A stretch of DNA of 64,000 nucleotides from Bilamarchaeum sp040758595 (GTDB taxonomy: Archaea > Micrarchaeota > Micrarchaeia > Anstonellales > Bilamarchaeaceae). Under the pieces are notes generated by a model. It was not told the DNA's origin. It saw only the letters and a list, made by a program, of their open reading frames with translations, and ran no database searches. Shown piece after piece: positions 23,501 through 31,966 of this stretch. Position 1 is the first letter of the stretch. Every line of letters begins with the position of its first letter. The translations under genes and the position numbers were made by a program. The stretch lies in NCBI GenBank assembly GCA_040758595.1, contig JBFLVJ010000001.1, positions 1 to 64,000 on the forward strand, written 5' to 3'.

Positions 23501-26500
23501 CTCCTGACCTACTCCGACCTGACCCATTCCACGGTCTCCCAGCTCTTCAACAAGACGCAGATGGTGTACGCGATGGGATCGGGCCTCGGGGCGTATAACA
23601 ACGTCTATTTCAGGTGGTACGATTCCAACGGCAGCCTGAGAAGGACGAGCGGGGTGGTGCCCGTGGACAGCAACGATGATGCCGCGGATAACATGAGCCT
23701 GGATCTTTCCTTCCCTGCCGGCACTTATACGGTCCACCTATTCAACAACCAGAACAACGCTGAGATCGCCATCGCGAACTTCGAGGTCTCGAGCATCCCG
23801 CATATCTCGGTCATCAGCCCGAACGGAGGCGAGATATGGTACGGGCTCCGGAACATCACCTTCAACGTCAGCGACGACACCGGAGCGAATGCGACTGCGG
23901 TCATCCGATGGAGCGCCAACGGCGGCATCACCTGGGCCAATATCACCGCGATGCAGCTGAACACCACCAACTGCACGGCCGATCCGTCCATGCAATGCGT
24001 GGAAGGCATGTTCAACCACACCTGGAACACCAGCACCGTGGCCGACGGCAGCACCTATCTCGTGCAGGTCATCGTGGACAACGGGGCATACTCATCCTCA
24101 GACCAGTCCGACGCTTATTTCACGATACACAACGTCCCCTTCCCGATAGCCACTGCGGAGGCTGCAGATGCTGTGGTGGCCTACCGCTCCAACACGAGCC
24201 AGTACCTATTCTGCAACGACACGGACGCCCTCCACTGCCCTAAGGTCAGGTTCTGGAATGCGAGCGGAGGGGGAGCATGGGCGAGCGAGATAGAGCTGCC
24301 TAGCGCAGGCTCGCCGGTGCGGTGGGTGGATCTGAAATGGTCGCCCATGGCGGACAAGATCGTGTTGGTCAGCCTCAGCGACGACGGACGGCTGGACGGA
24401 TACGTATGCACGCAGGGCTGCAGCTTCGGAGGCGGGAACTGGACCGTCAGCAATGACATCGGCACAGTAGGTACGCCGGAGCAGAGGAGATACGCCATGG
24501 CCTTCGAGACCGTCACGGGGGACCTGGTCCTGGCCTACGGCATCAACAGCACCTTGTCCACGAGAGACATCGCGTACAAAATCCTTCCTGCGAACTCATC
24601 GGATTTCACCGGCCTCATCGAGCATTACCTTGACGACACGGGACATGCGACGTTCATCCAGTACGGCTGGCTGAGGATGGCGAGGATGCCCAAGGCCAGC
24701 GAAGAGATGGTGCTCGCCGGTTTCGACACGGCCAGCCCGTCCGCCAACGCGTGGGTGTGGAACGGGAGCGCATGGGGCGCTCAGACCACCATCGCGGCCT
24801 CGCCGACATCCACCGCCGGATATGAGGCCCTGGCAGTGGCATATTCTTCGGACGGAAGCGGAGCCATCGCCCTCTCCGGCGACGGCATGGAAGGCAACGT
24901 TGCCTCGAAGCGCTGGAACGGCTCGGCCTGGTCGGCACCCGTCTCATTCGACGTGGACAGCTCCACCCTGGCGGACGTGAGATGGGCGAACCTGAAGGAG
25001 GATCCCGCATCCGACAGCCTGCAGGCCGTCTTCATAGACGGCGCCAACGCGCTGCACACCGCTTACTGGAACGGCTCTTCCTGGGAGGTCACATCGCTCA
25101 TCGATGCGACCGTTGACAGCTCCACCAGGAGGAGCGCCGACTTCGAGTGGAACCTCACCGGCTCGGTGGGGAGGCTCGTGTGGGATACCGATGGCATCGG
25201 CAGTTCCCTGAGCCAGCGCTCGTGCGCGCCGCGATGCACCGGAGGCACATCGCTCGTGTCTCCTTACGGGGGGCTCGGCAGATGGATAACGATGTACCGC
25301 ACCCCGGACAAGATGGAAAGCGACGTCAGGATCCTCTCATTCAGGCTCAACTCCAACTACGACATAGGCTCGTTCGCCTTCAAGAGCGGCGGCTACGCCA
25401 CATACGGGGATTCAGCCATGACCGCGGACACTACCATGGCGGCCTACGAGGCATACAGCTTCTCGTTCGACATGACCGACATCTATCCGCCCTCGATAGG
25501 GTTCATAGCGCCCACGTCCCCTAACGGCACCACCATCTACGTCGGAGAGACCACCATAAACACAAGCATCATAGACGGCATCGGAGTGCTTTCAGTGATC
25601 ATGGAATGGAACGGCACCAACGAGTCCATGGCATACCAGGGCGGCGACAACTGGCACAGCGAGAAGACCGGTCTCGCCCCCGGCACCTACATCTACCGCG
25701 TGTGGGCCGCGGATTACGCCGGCAACTGGAACTCCAGCGAGACGCGCTACCTGATCGTTGCCGCCAGCTCGGTCCCGGTCATCTCGTTCGTGCCGCCCAC
25801 ACCGCCCAACGGGACCATCACCAACCAGTACTGGGCGTTCATCAATGCGACATCAGACCAGATCCTTGATGCCGCCATCCTGGAATGGGACGGCGCCAAC
25901 GAGTCCATGTCGGGCTCGGGCATGGACTGGTACAAGAACAAGACATCACTCGGAAGCGGGGTATACGGCTATCAGGTATTCGGGAACACCAGCCTGGGCG
26001 TGTGGGGCGTGAGCGAGACGCGCACCATCACCATAGATCTGGCAGGCCCGCTCTGGAGCGATCCTTCCAAGAACGCGACTCCGGTGTACTGGAACACCAG
26101 CGTGCTGTTCAACACCTCGTGGAGCGACGATTACGGCCTGGCAGGCTACATATTCAGCATCAACCAGAGCGGGAGCTGGACGAACTCTTCGTCCATCCAG
26201 TTCAGCGGCTTGTCGAACCTTTCGGAGAACGTCTCGCTCATCACGGCCGCGGCAGGGACAACGGTGGGATGGTATTTCAGGGCCAACGACAGCGCCGGGA
26301 ACGCCAACCAGACGGACGCGCAGGGCTTCACGGTGCAGCCGAGGCCGACCTCATTGGCTTTCAGCACCAACGAAAGCTCTTACCCCCAGGGCAGGAGCCC
26401 GGGCGCAGGCTATGACATCTACATCCCGTTCGAGGCCAGATTCATCGATTCCATCACAGGGCAGCCGGTCACCGGCGCGGCATGCTATGCCACCAACAAC

Positions 26501-29500
26501 GAGACGGGCGATAATATCACCCTGAGCTACAACGCCACGACAGGCAATTACAGCGGAAGCGTCAACAGCTACCTGATGTACGCCTCGGTCAATTTCACGG
26601 TCTCGTGCTCTGCCCTCAACCACGAGAGCAGAGAGAACAGCACCACGACAGAGGTCTGGTTCTTCGCATATCTCTGGAACTGGGAGAACAGGAGCTACGG
26701 CTCCGGCAATGTATATGAGATAGACTGGCTGAGGAAGGAGCCGCCGAGCGGGCCGGTCTATGACATCACGCTGGAGATGAACCTGACCGAAGGGATCAAC
26801 CTCTTCTACGATTTCCCGTTCTGCGGTGCGGGGACCAACTGCTCCTACCTGAAGGACTATCTGATGGACGGACCCGAGACCCTCCGCATGAACACGTCCA
26901 TCGGGGCTCCGGCGGCATCGTCCTGCGAAGCCTACCTCTGCCTCGCGGTGAAAGACTGGGACCTGGCTCTGCTGGACGAGTTCTGCATCCCCGGGCAGAG
27001 CATCCCGGCTGACACCCCCACCCAGATAGAAGACAGCTTTAACGAAAGCTTCACTGTGAGGCAGAGCGACTATCTCACCATGAGATATTACCTGAACTGT
27101 ACCGCTAATGCCACTGCGAACGTGTCGGTGTTCTTCAATTACACCGGCCAGGATCCGAACTTCGAGATATATTCCCCCCAGCCCACCCAGCTCCAGAGCA
27201 GCATCGTCGCACGGGGCCAGGTGGAGAATAACTACACCGTCGGCCCGAACCAGACCGCGAACGTCACGAGGAAGGTATGGATATCTTTCAACAACACCGC
27301 CTCCGGGCCTCGCCACACGGACTATTTCTACTCCACGGCGATCCTGGGCCAGTACCCTGACCGCATCATCTCCAATACGACATACATCTACAATTCCACC
27401 GGGAACCTGTGGGCGAGCGACAACGCGAGCGCAGGCGCCCCGGAGAACGCCAGCATCTACCCCGACAACCGCATCAGCTGGACCACCGAGACGGTGCCTG
27501 GAAGCGCTGTGATAAACGAGACAGCCCTGCACGGCGTACTGGACGCCATAATGGATGAGGAGACCCTGCTTGCGTCCAACTCGACGCTCAAGCGGTGGGG
27601 GATAAATCTTTCTGACGTGTTCTTCCCATCAATCGAGATAGCCAACGTGAGCGTATGGACGAACTATTCGACATACGGAGCGGGAGACGACTGGAGCTTC
27701 AATGTCAGCATGACCATGGACGGGAACACTACCGACATCAGCGGTGAGATAACCGTCGACCGGAGCGCAGGCATCGTGACCATGCCCCTCATCAACCTCA
27801 GCGAGGTCGGGTATGTCGTGACCGCCATGGCAAACCAGCCGCCGCAGGTGGCCCTCGACCTGCCCCCCGACGGCTCGGCCTCCAACTCGCAGGACGTCGT
27901 CTTCAATTTCACCGCAACCGACGACCAGAACAGCACGCTCATCTGCTCGCTCTATCTCAATGATACTCTGAACCAGACCAATTCATCTGTCCAGGCCGGA
28001 GCCCTCGCCGAGTTCACAGTGAGCGGCATGGATTTCGGATGGTATGGATGGCATGTGAACTGCAGCGACGGCTCGCTCAGCGGGACGAGCGGGACGCGCC
28101 TATTGCTCGTCAACCGGCCGCCGCTCGTGGATGTGCTCTCGCCGCTCGGGGAAAGCCACTACCAGGGCTCCCAGGTCTCTCTTTCCGTCAATGCCACCGA
28201 TCCGGAGGGCATCGGCACCGGCATCGCCATGGTGGAATATCCAGACGGCAGCTTCGTCAATCTCACCATGGGTTATGCCCAGCAGAGCGATGATTTCTCC
28301 TCGGACACGGTCGGGACGGATTGGTGGGTGGAGAACAAGAGCATCGGGCCGGGCCAGACATGCATCGCTGACATCAACGGCACCTTCGAGGGCATGGCCT
28401 TCACCTCGCTCAGCGGGAGCGGCTCCCCGAAAATCGACACCTTCTGCTCTTTCATCTCGGAACGGCCCCTCGACGGGGATTTCGATATCAGCATCTCGTT
28501 CAACGTAACAGGCGAGAGCGCATCGGACAACGCCATCAACTTCCAGGCCGTCCAGGGCAACAGCTCCGCAGATGCGGTGGAGCTGGTCTTCATCGCCCTT
28601 TCGAACTGGACGGGCTATGGCCGGATGTACGAGGTATACGCGAGCGGGGAGAACTTCTCAGAATACCTCGTCCAGAGGCCCACCAACGACACCTACGGGA
28701 AGATGCGCATCGTGAGGGCGGGGGACAACTTCACATTCTACACATGGGACAACCTGAACGGCTCCTGGCGCTATGAGAACTCCACCGAGCTGGAGATCTG
28801 CAGGCCGCTCTATATATCATTCGAAGCCGAGTCATCCCTATCCGAATGGGGGGCGATGAACGCCACCTGGGACGACCTGCTCGTGGTGGAGAACGGGGCA
28901 TTGTTCGCAGACTTCCCGGATACATTCCAGCCGGGCCTCCATAACGTGACATTCTTCGTGAACGACAGCTATGGAGCGATGAACGGCAGCCAGCGCGCCA
29001 ATTTCACCATCGAGGAAGAGAACCAGAGACCCTCCAGGCCGTTCATATTCGTCCCATCGCCATCCGGAGCGGCTATCGGCATCATCAACATCTCATGGGC
29101 GGCCGTAAGCGACCATGAAGGAGATGCCCTCAGGTTCAACATAACCCTCCTCAACCCAGACGGCTCTGACAACGCCAGCATCATCGTCGGGTACGGAGAC
29201 AATTCATCTACTTACTACACATGGGACACGACGGCCTTCCCTGACGGGGAATACTCCCTGAGGGTGGCGGTGTACGAGAACGAGACGGCGGAGGGATTGT
29301 CCAACGAGGATATCCTCTTCGGGACGTTCTTCATCAACAACGACGTGCCGCAGGTCACGGTCGTGTGGCCCCTGGGCGAGGAGTATCCGGAGGAGCGGCC
29401 GGTCTCTCTTTCCATCATCATAAACGAGACGCATCCGATCGCGGTGGCGATAGCCGAGGTGACGCTCCCGAACGGGACCGTGGAGAACGTCAGCCTGGGA

Positions 29501-31966
29501 CCGGGCCAGCAGAATGACAGCTTCGATGCGGACAGCGTAGGCGCCGCATGGACCGTAGAGCAGTATTCCATCGGCCCTCTCCAGACGTGCATAGCCGACA
29601 TCAACACTAGCATCCAGGGGAAGGCGTATACCTCCCTGAGCGGAGACGGCACTCCGCAGTCGGACACGCTCTGCTCGCTGATATCCGATGACGCCATAGA
29701 CGGAGATTTCGACATGCGGATAGATTTCAATATCGAGGAGGAGGCCGGCACGGACGTCGCCCTCAATTTCCAGATAAGCAGGCGCCCGACCTCGGCAGGG
29801 GCCTCGACCCTGATATTCATGGCCCTCTCCAACTGGACGGGCCTCGGCAGGAACTACGAGATATATGCCAGCGACGGGAATTTCTCCGGCTACATACTGA
29901 CCAGGCCGAGCGAGGACACCTCCGGCAGGATGAGGATGCGCAGGGTCGGGGACAGTTTCACGTTCTACACATGGAACAGCACTTCGGGGGATTGGAACGA
30001 GGAGAACGTCTCCCGGAACACGTTCGGCTTCCCGAAAGCGGTCTACATCACCTTCGAATCCGAGACGGCTTTCCCTGGATGGGGCAACATGAGCGTCAGC
30101 TGGGACAACTTCGCCATAACCAACGGCAGCGGCCATACCTTCGGGATGTTCAACGACACCGGTACACACGGCATCTACAACGTCTCGTTCTACGTGGAGG
30201 ATGCCCACGGCGCATCCAACGACAGCGAGCGCACCAACTTCACCATAGTCCATTACAATTCGCCGCCAACGACGCCGTTCATCCTCGCGCCCTTCCCCGG
30301 AGAGATCGTGAACGGCACCTACAACATAACCTGGTCCAGCGTGGTGGATGCCAACGGCGATCCCCTCAGATTCAACATAACCCTGCTGAATCCCGACGGC
30401 TCGTACAACTCCACCATAGCGTCCGATTACGGGGAGAGCAACAGCACCGTCCTGTTCTGGGACACCCTCCTGTCCGAGGACGGCAATTACTCTCTCACAG
30501 TGACGGTATATGAGAACGAGACGCCCGAGGGGCTGTCCAACAGCTACACCCTCCTCGGCAATTTCACCCTGGACCACACGGCGCCCCGCATCCAGTTCGA
30601 GCCCCCGACCGACGCTTCGGGCAGCCTTGTGACGAGGCCGTTCATACTTGTCAACGTGAGCGCGTATGACCCGAACCTCGACCATGTGGAGATACGCCTC
30701 TACAATTCCTCGCTCGCGCTCATTGATGCCGAATCCTCCCTCTCGAGCCCGTTCTTCTTCAACTTCACCGGTCTGCCCGACGGGCTGTACTATTTCAACG
30801 CCACCGCGATAGATACGCTAGGCCACACGAACAGCACGGAGCTGAGGAACGTGACCGTCGAGGCCGTCGGCTGCGTCGGAAGCAACATGACATTCACCTG
30901 CGGCGATGGGATCACCGAGTCATGCGTGATGAACACCGATCTCCAGTCAGGCGGGACATGCTTCACGATCAGCTCTCCGGACATCTCCATAGACTGCGCC
31001 GGGTTCTCCATATATGGGAACGGGAGCGGATACGGCATACTGGCGGAGAACATCACGAACGCCTCCGTCAGGGACTGCATGATAGGCGGATTCGAGGCAG
31101 GCATCATGGCTTCTAACTCCAACCTCTCGCTCGCCATGAACAACACCCTCTACAATAACAGCCTCGGCATGGCGCTCGCCGCCTCTTACAATTGGACAGT
31201 CGGCACGAACAACATCTCCGGCAATATCGGATCCGGCCTCATGCTTTCGGATGGAAGCGGAGACAACAGCCTGTCCTGGAACCTGCTCTGCTTCAACGGA
31301 GTGCCGGATATCAACGACACCGGGCCGGGCAACTCCGGCTCTCTCGACCGCTGCGACAGCTATTCAGGCTGGTCCGAGAACGGCCACGAAGGGTGCGAGT
31401 ACACCTGCTCCGAGACCTGGCACCGGTTCTTCGGGAACGTCACTGGGAGCGTGCTCCTCGCACCATCCCAGACAGACGTGTTCCACAGCTGGCTGTGGGA
31501 CGGGCAGGACGGCAAGGTCTATGCCGTAAATGCTGACGCCGCGATCAGCTGGGCGGACCTTGCGGCTTTGGGCAGGAACACCTCTGGCATGCAGTCCAGC
31601 GCGGATTTCACCGAGCTAGATTCCCTCCTGGGGACCGGCTCGCGCTACGACAGCGTGGAGAACCTGTACAGCAGCGACGGGAGCGTTCCGCTGGAGGCCA
31701 TGAACATCACAGTCTTCAATACCCCGGTGGATTACACACCGGTAGCTAACTCATCAGCGCAGGGCCTGTTCAAGACAGGCATCGCCTGGGACTCCTCGCA
31801 GAGCGTGGGCGATGGTGAGTTCGACGCCACGGACAACGAAGACGTCGTTTTCATATGCGAGATAAACGGGACCGCACAATATCAGTACGATATAAGGGTG
31901 CCGGGCACGCTGGATACATACAAGGGCGGAAGCGGACTGGTGGAGTTCTGGGTGGAATTGGAATGA
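20561..31966 (+). CDS. Giant secreted multidomain surface protein (about 3800 residues)
   Basis: Secreted by a signal peptide (LRAIPISLVLMLALPLLVSG). ATG 20561 is chosen because the TATA-like GTATATTA at 20529 is 29 bases before it; ATG 20543 would fall before the likely transcript start. Order: acidic Pro/Glu-rich stretch (nt 21030-21320); a DOMON/CBM9-like domain (TIDGSMSDWDAVLTN, nt 21850-22440); three repeats with LTDTDxDxxxDxG calcium-type loops (nt 22450-23490); an Ig-like SPNGGEIWYG domain (23810); a propeller-like part with WNGSAW words (24130-25350); several Ig-like domains; two laminin-G-like copies (28270-28920 and 29500-30140); a NosD-like parallel beta-helix (30930-31320); and a C-terminal domain related to those in 31963 and 35794. 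No membrane anchor. Very many N-x-S/T sequons suggest heavy glycosylation. Probably adhesin or S-layer-associated. Confidence 0.85.
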   Translation: MRMDVQESARGFAMLLRAIPISLVLMLALPLLVSGSVENGTLYCTDASEAECAYGSLSADGSAPSAASGDETVLQELEADPASMDPSFLDVPYSDELLPDYSNLVIQIIGTDGEAEIVGHTVVSVGESFALIHLDRAPAEGERLRFLAEIPEAAETAAEEGDEPVHDDGDAAPDDAMEPGGPQEPSGEHGLEPIDDLAGPEGIGDVPETGNQTGETPADASEEGDGAAEAGEMDAIAPEGFVDVDALREGPGAEKRAAPQQAWGGLFRDRNGRAVAADVEFRARDGNRRIMYDSSLEQPEIPAGRYDITLRPQGHPIEEIAIRGFRFEGSQRILDLDEPPLAEVDAPYGVRFDELYVFNPRADIRGTFTVRAKGSRVYKCADWDFTARSCMGEWVNILNVTPGEHYTIDFDGADPAYGEGSDHFTLKTITIDGSMSDWDAVLTNPNNIISDGVSGIDDADIGQTADRDLVLYAFTWDEDYYYSYFKRTSGGTRQSQLLLYADVDNSGYLNASDYIFFINWDNTHAYDLTRYAYVPNTTADNITGDGVSEPGTEGTSVSLATAVPGGDESGIYMEARINWSDLGLSPGSPFRFHVSIARGAGTGLPGQVEDNMGAGNTRIVDVAIVPDNSGAAANLQTVYYNHTVTNLGNAEDTININTTGTAPGYGVVLTYANGTPLTDTDYDGTEDVGALAPDQSVDITVGITPQFASSGDVDSTYVIAGSSVDDAVSASALDETYIDTLLIFPPRTGFSMSGTVVGYNHTIMSNLANSTIEVEAVSDSGYAVNLTYLNGTHLTDTDNDTLLDIGPVEAGSSIIIRSLVFVPANASVGDSDTTAIRISEGGNPALNSTTTESTAIVPPLQIFPNRTGYISVTGSVFYEHTVRNGHNTTIAAELTNSSSQGWDVEYFAQDRVTPLTDTNGNGIPDTGNLSASGGTRVVSVKISIPTYAPNGTADLTNITVNSSGDPSIWSRVTDNTTAQILLTYSDLTHSTVSQLFNKTQMVYAMGSGLGAYNNVYFRWYDSNGSLRRTSGVVPVDSNDDAADNMSLDLSFPAGTYTVHLFNNQNNAEIAIANFEVSSIPHISVISPNGGEIWYGLRNITFNVSDDTGANATAVIRWSANGGITWANITAMQLNTTNCTADPSMQCVEGMFNHTWNTSTVADGSTYLVQVIVDNGAYSSSDQSDAYFTIHNVPFPIATAEAADAVVAYRSNTSQYLFCNDTDALHCPKVRFWNASGGGAWASEIELPSAGSPVRWVDLKWSPMADKIVLVSLSDDGRLDGYVCTQGCSFGGGNWTVSNDIGTVGTPEQRRYAMAFETVTGDLVLAYGINSTLSTRDIAYKILPANSSDFTGLIEHYLDDTGHATFIQYGWLRMARMPKASEEMVLAGFDTASPSANAWVWNGSAWGAQTTIAASPTSTAGYEALAVAYSSDGSGAIALSGDGMEGNVASKRWNGSAWSAPVSFDVDSSTLADVRWANLKEDPASDSLQAVFIDGANALHTAYWNGSSWEVTSLIDATVDSSTRRSADFEWNLTGSVGRLVWDTDGIGSSLSQRSCAPRCTGGTSLVSPYGGLGRWITMYRTPDKMESDVRILSFRLNSNYDIGSFAFKSGGYATYGDSAMTADTTMAAYEAYSFSFDMTDIYPPSIGFIAPTSPNGTTIYVGETTINTSIIDGIGVLSVIMEWNGTNESMAYQGGDNWHSEKTGLAPGTYIYRVWAADYAGNWNSSETRYLIVAASSVPVISFVPPTPPNGTITNQYWAFINATSDQILDAAILEWDGANESMSGSGMDWYKNKTSLGSGVYGYQVFGNTSLGVWGVSETRTITIDLAGPLWSDPSKNATPVYWNTSVLFNTSWSDDYGLAGYIFSINQSGSWTNSSSIQFSGLSNLSENVSLITAAAGTTVGWYFRANDSAGNANQTDAQGFTVQPRPTSLAFSTNESSYPQGRSPGAGYDIYIPFEARFIDSITGQPVTGAACYATNNETGDNITLSYNATTGNYSGSVNSYLMYASVNFTVSCSALNHESRENSTTTEVWFFAYLWNWENRSYGSGNVYEIDWLRKEPPSGPVYDITLEMNLTEGINLFYDFPFCGAGTNCSYLKDYLMDGPETLRMNTSIGAPAASSCEAYLCLAVKDWDLALLDEFCIPGQSIPADTPTQIEDSFNESFTVRQSDYLTMRYYLNCTANATANVSVFFNYTGQDPNFEIYSPQPTQLQSSIVARGQVENNYTVGPNQTANVTRKVWISFNNTASGPRHTDYFYSTAILGQYPDRIISNTTYIYNSTGNLWASDNASAGAPENASIYPDNRISWTTETVPGSAVINETALHGVLDAIMDEETLLASNSTLKRWGINLSDVFFPSIEIANVSVWTNYSTYGAGDDWSFNVSMTMDGNTTDISGEITVDRSAGIVTMPLINLSEVGYVVTAMANQPPQVALDLPPDGSASNSQDVVFNFTATDDQNSTLICSLYLNDTLNQTNSSVQAGALAEFTVSGMDFGWYGWHVNCSDGSLSGTSGTRLLLVNRPPLVDVLSPLGESHYQGSQVSLSVNATDPEGIGTGIAMVEYPDGSFVNLTMGYAQQSDDFSSDTVGTDWWVENKSIGPGQTCIADINGTFEGMAFTSLSGSGSPKIDTFCSFISERPLDGDFDISISFNVTGESASDNAINFQAVQGNSSADAVELVFIALSNWTGYGRMYEVYASGENFSEYLVQRPTNDTYGKMRIVRAGDNFTFYTWDNLNGSWRYENSTELEICRPLYISFEAESSLSEWGAMNATWDDLLVVENGALFADFPDTFQPGLHNVTFFVNDSYGAMNGSQRANFTIEEENQRPSRPFIFVPSPSGAAIGIINISWAAVSDHEGDALRFNITLLNPDGSDNASIIVGYGDNSSTYYTWDTTAFPDGEYSLRVAVYENETAEGLSNEDILFGTFFINNDVPQVTVVWPLGEEYPEERPVSLSIIINETHPIAVAIAEVTLPNGTVENVSLGPGQQNDSFDADSVGAAWTVEQYSIGPLQTCIADINTSIQGKAYTSLSGDGTPQSDTLCSLISDDAIDGDFDMRIDFNIEEEAGTDVALNFQISRRPTSAGASTLIFMALSNWTGLGRNYEIYASDGNFSGYILTRPSEDTSGRMRMRRVGDSFTFYTWNSTSGDWNEENVSRNTFGFPKAVYITFESETAFPGWGNMSVSWDNFAITNGSGHTFGMFNDTGTHGIYNVSFYVEDAHGASNDSERTNFTIVHYNSPPTTPFILAPFPGEIVNGTYNITWSSVVDANGDPLRFNITLLNPDGSYNSTIASDYGESNSTVLFWDTLLSEDGNYSLTVTVYENETPEGLSNSYTLLGNFTLDHTAPRIQFEPPTDASGSLVTRPFILVNVSAYDPNLDHVEIRLYNSSLALIDAESSLSSPFFFNFTGLPDGLYYFNATAIDTLGHTNSTELRNVTVEAVGCVGSNMTFTCGDGITESCVMNTDLQSGGTCFTISSPDISIDCAGFSIYGNGSGYGILAENITNASVRDCMIGGFEAGIMASNSNLSLAMNNTLYNNSLGMALAASYNWTVGTNNISGNIGSGLMLSDGSGDNSLSWNLLCFNGVPDINDTGPGNSGSLDRCDSYSGWSENGHEGCEYTCSETWHRFFGNVTGSVLLAPSQTDVFHSWLWDGQDGKVYAVNADAAISWADLAALGRNTSGMQSSADFTELDSLLGTGSRYDSVENLYSSDGSVPLEAMNITVFNTPVDYTPVANSSAQGLFKTGIAWDSSQSVGDGEFDATDNEDVVFICEINGTAQYQYDIRVPGTLDTYKGGSGLVEFWVELE

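Noticed and set aside
29204..30685. Open frame of 493 codons on the minus strand inside the giant surface-protein gene
   Set aside because: It is a mirror of the GC-rich, repetitive coding strand; no promoter, no recognisable motif, and the + strand frame has domains throughout. The same applies to 26351-27532.
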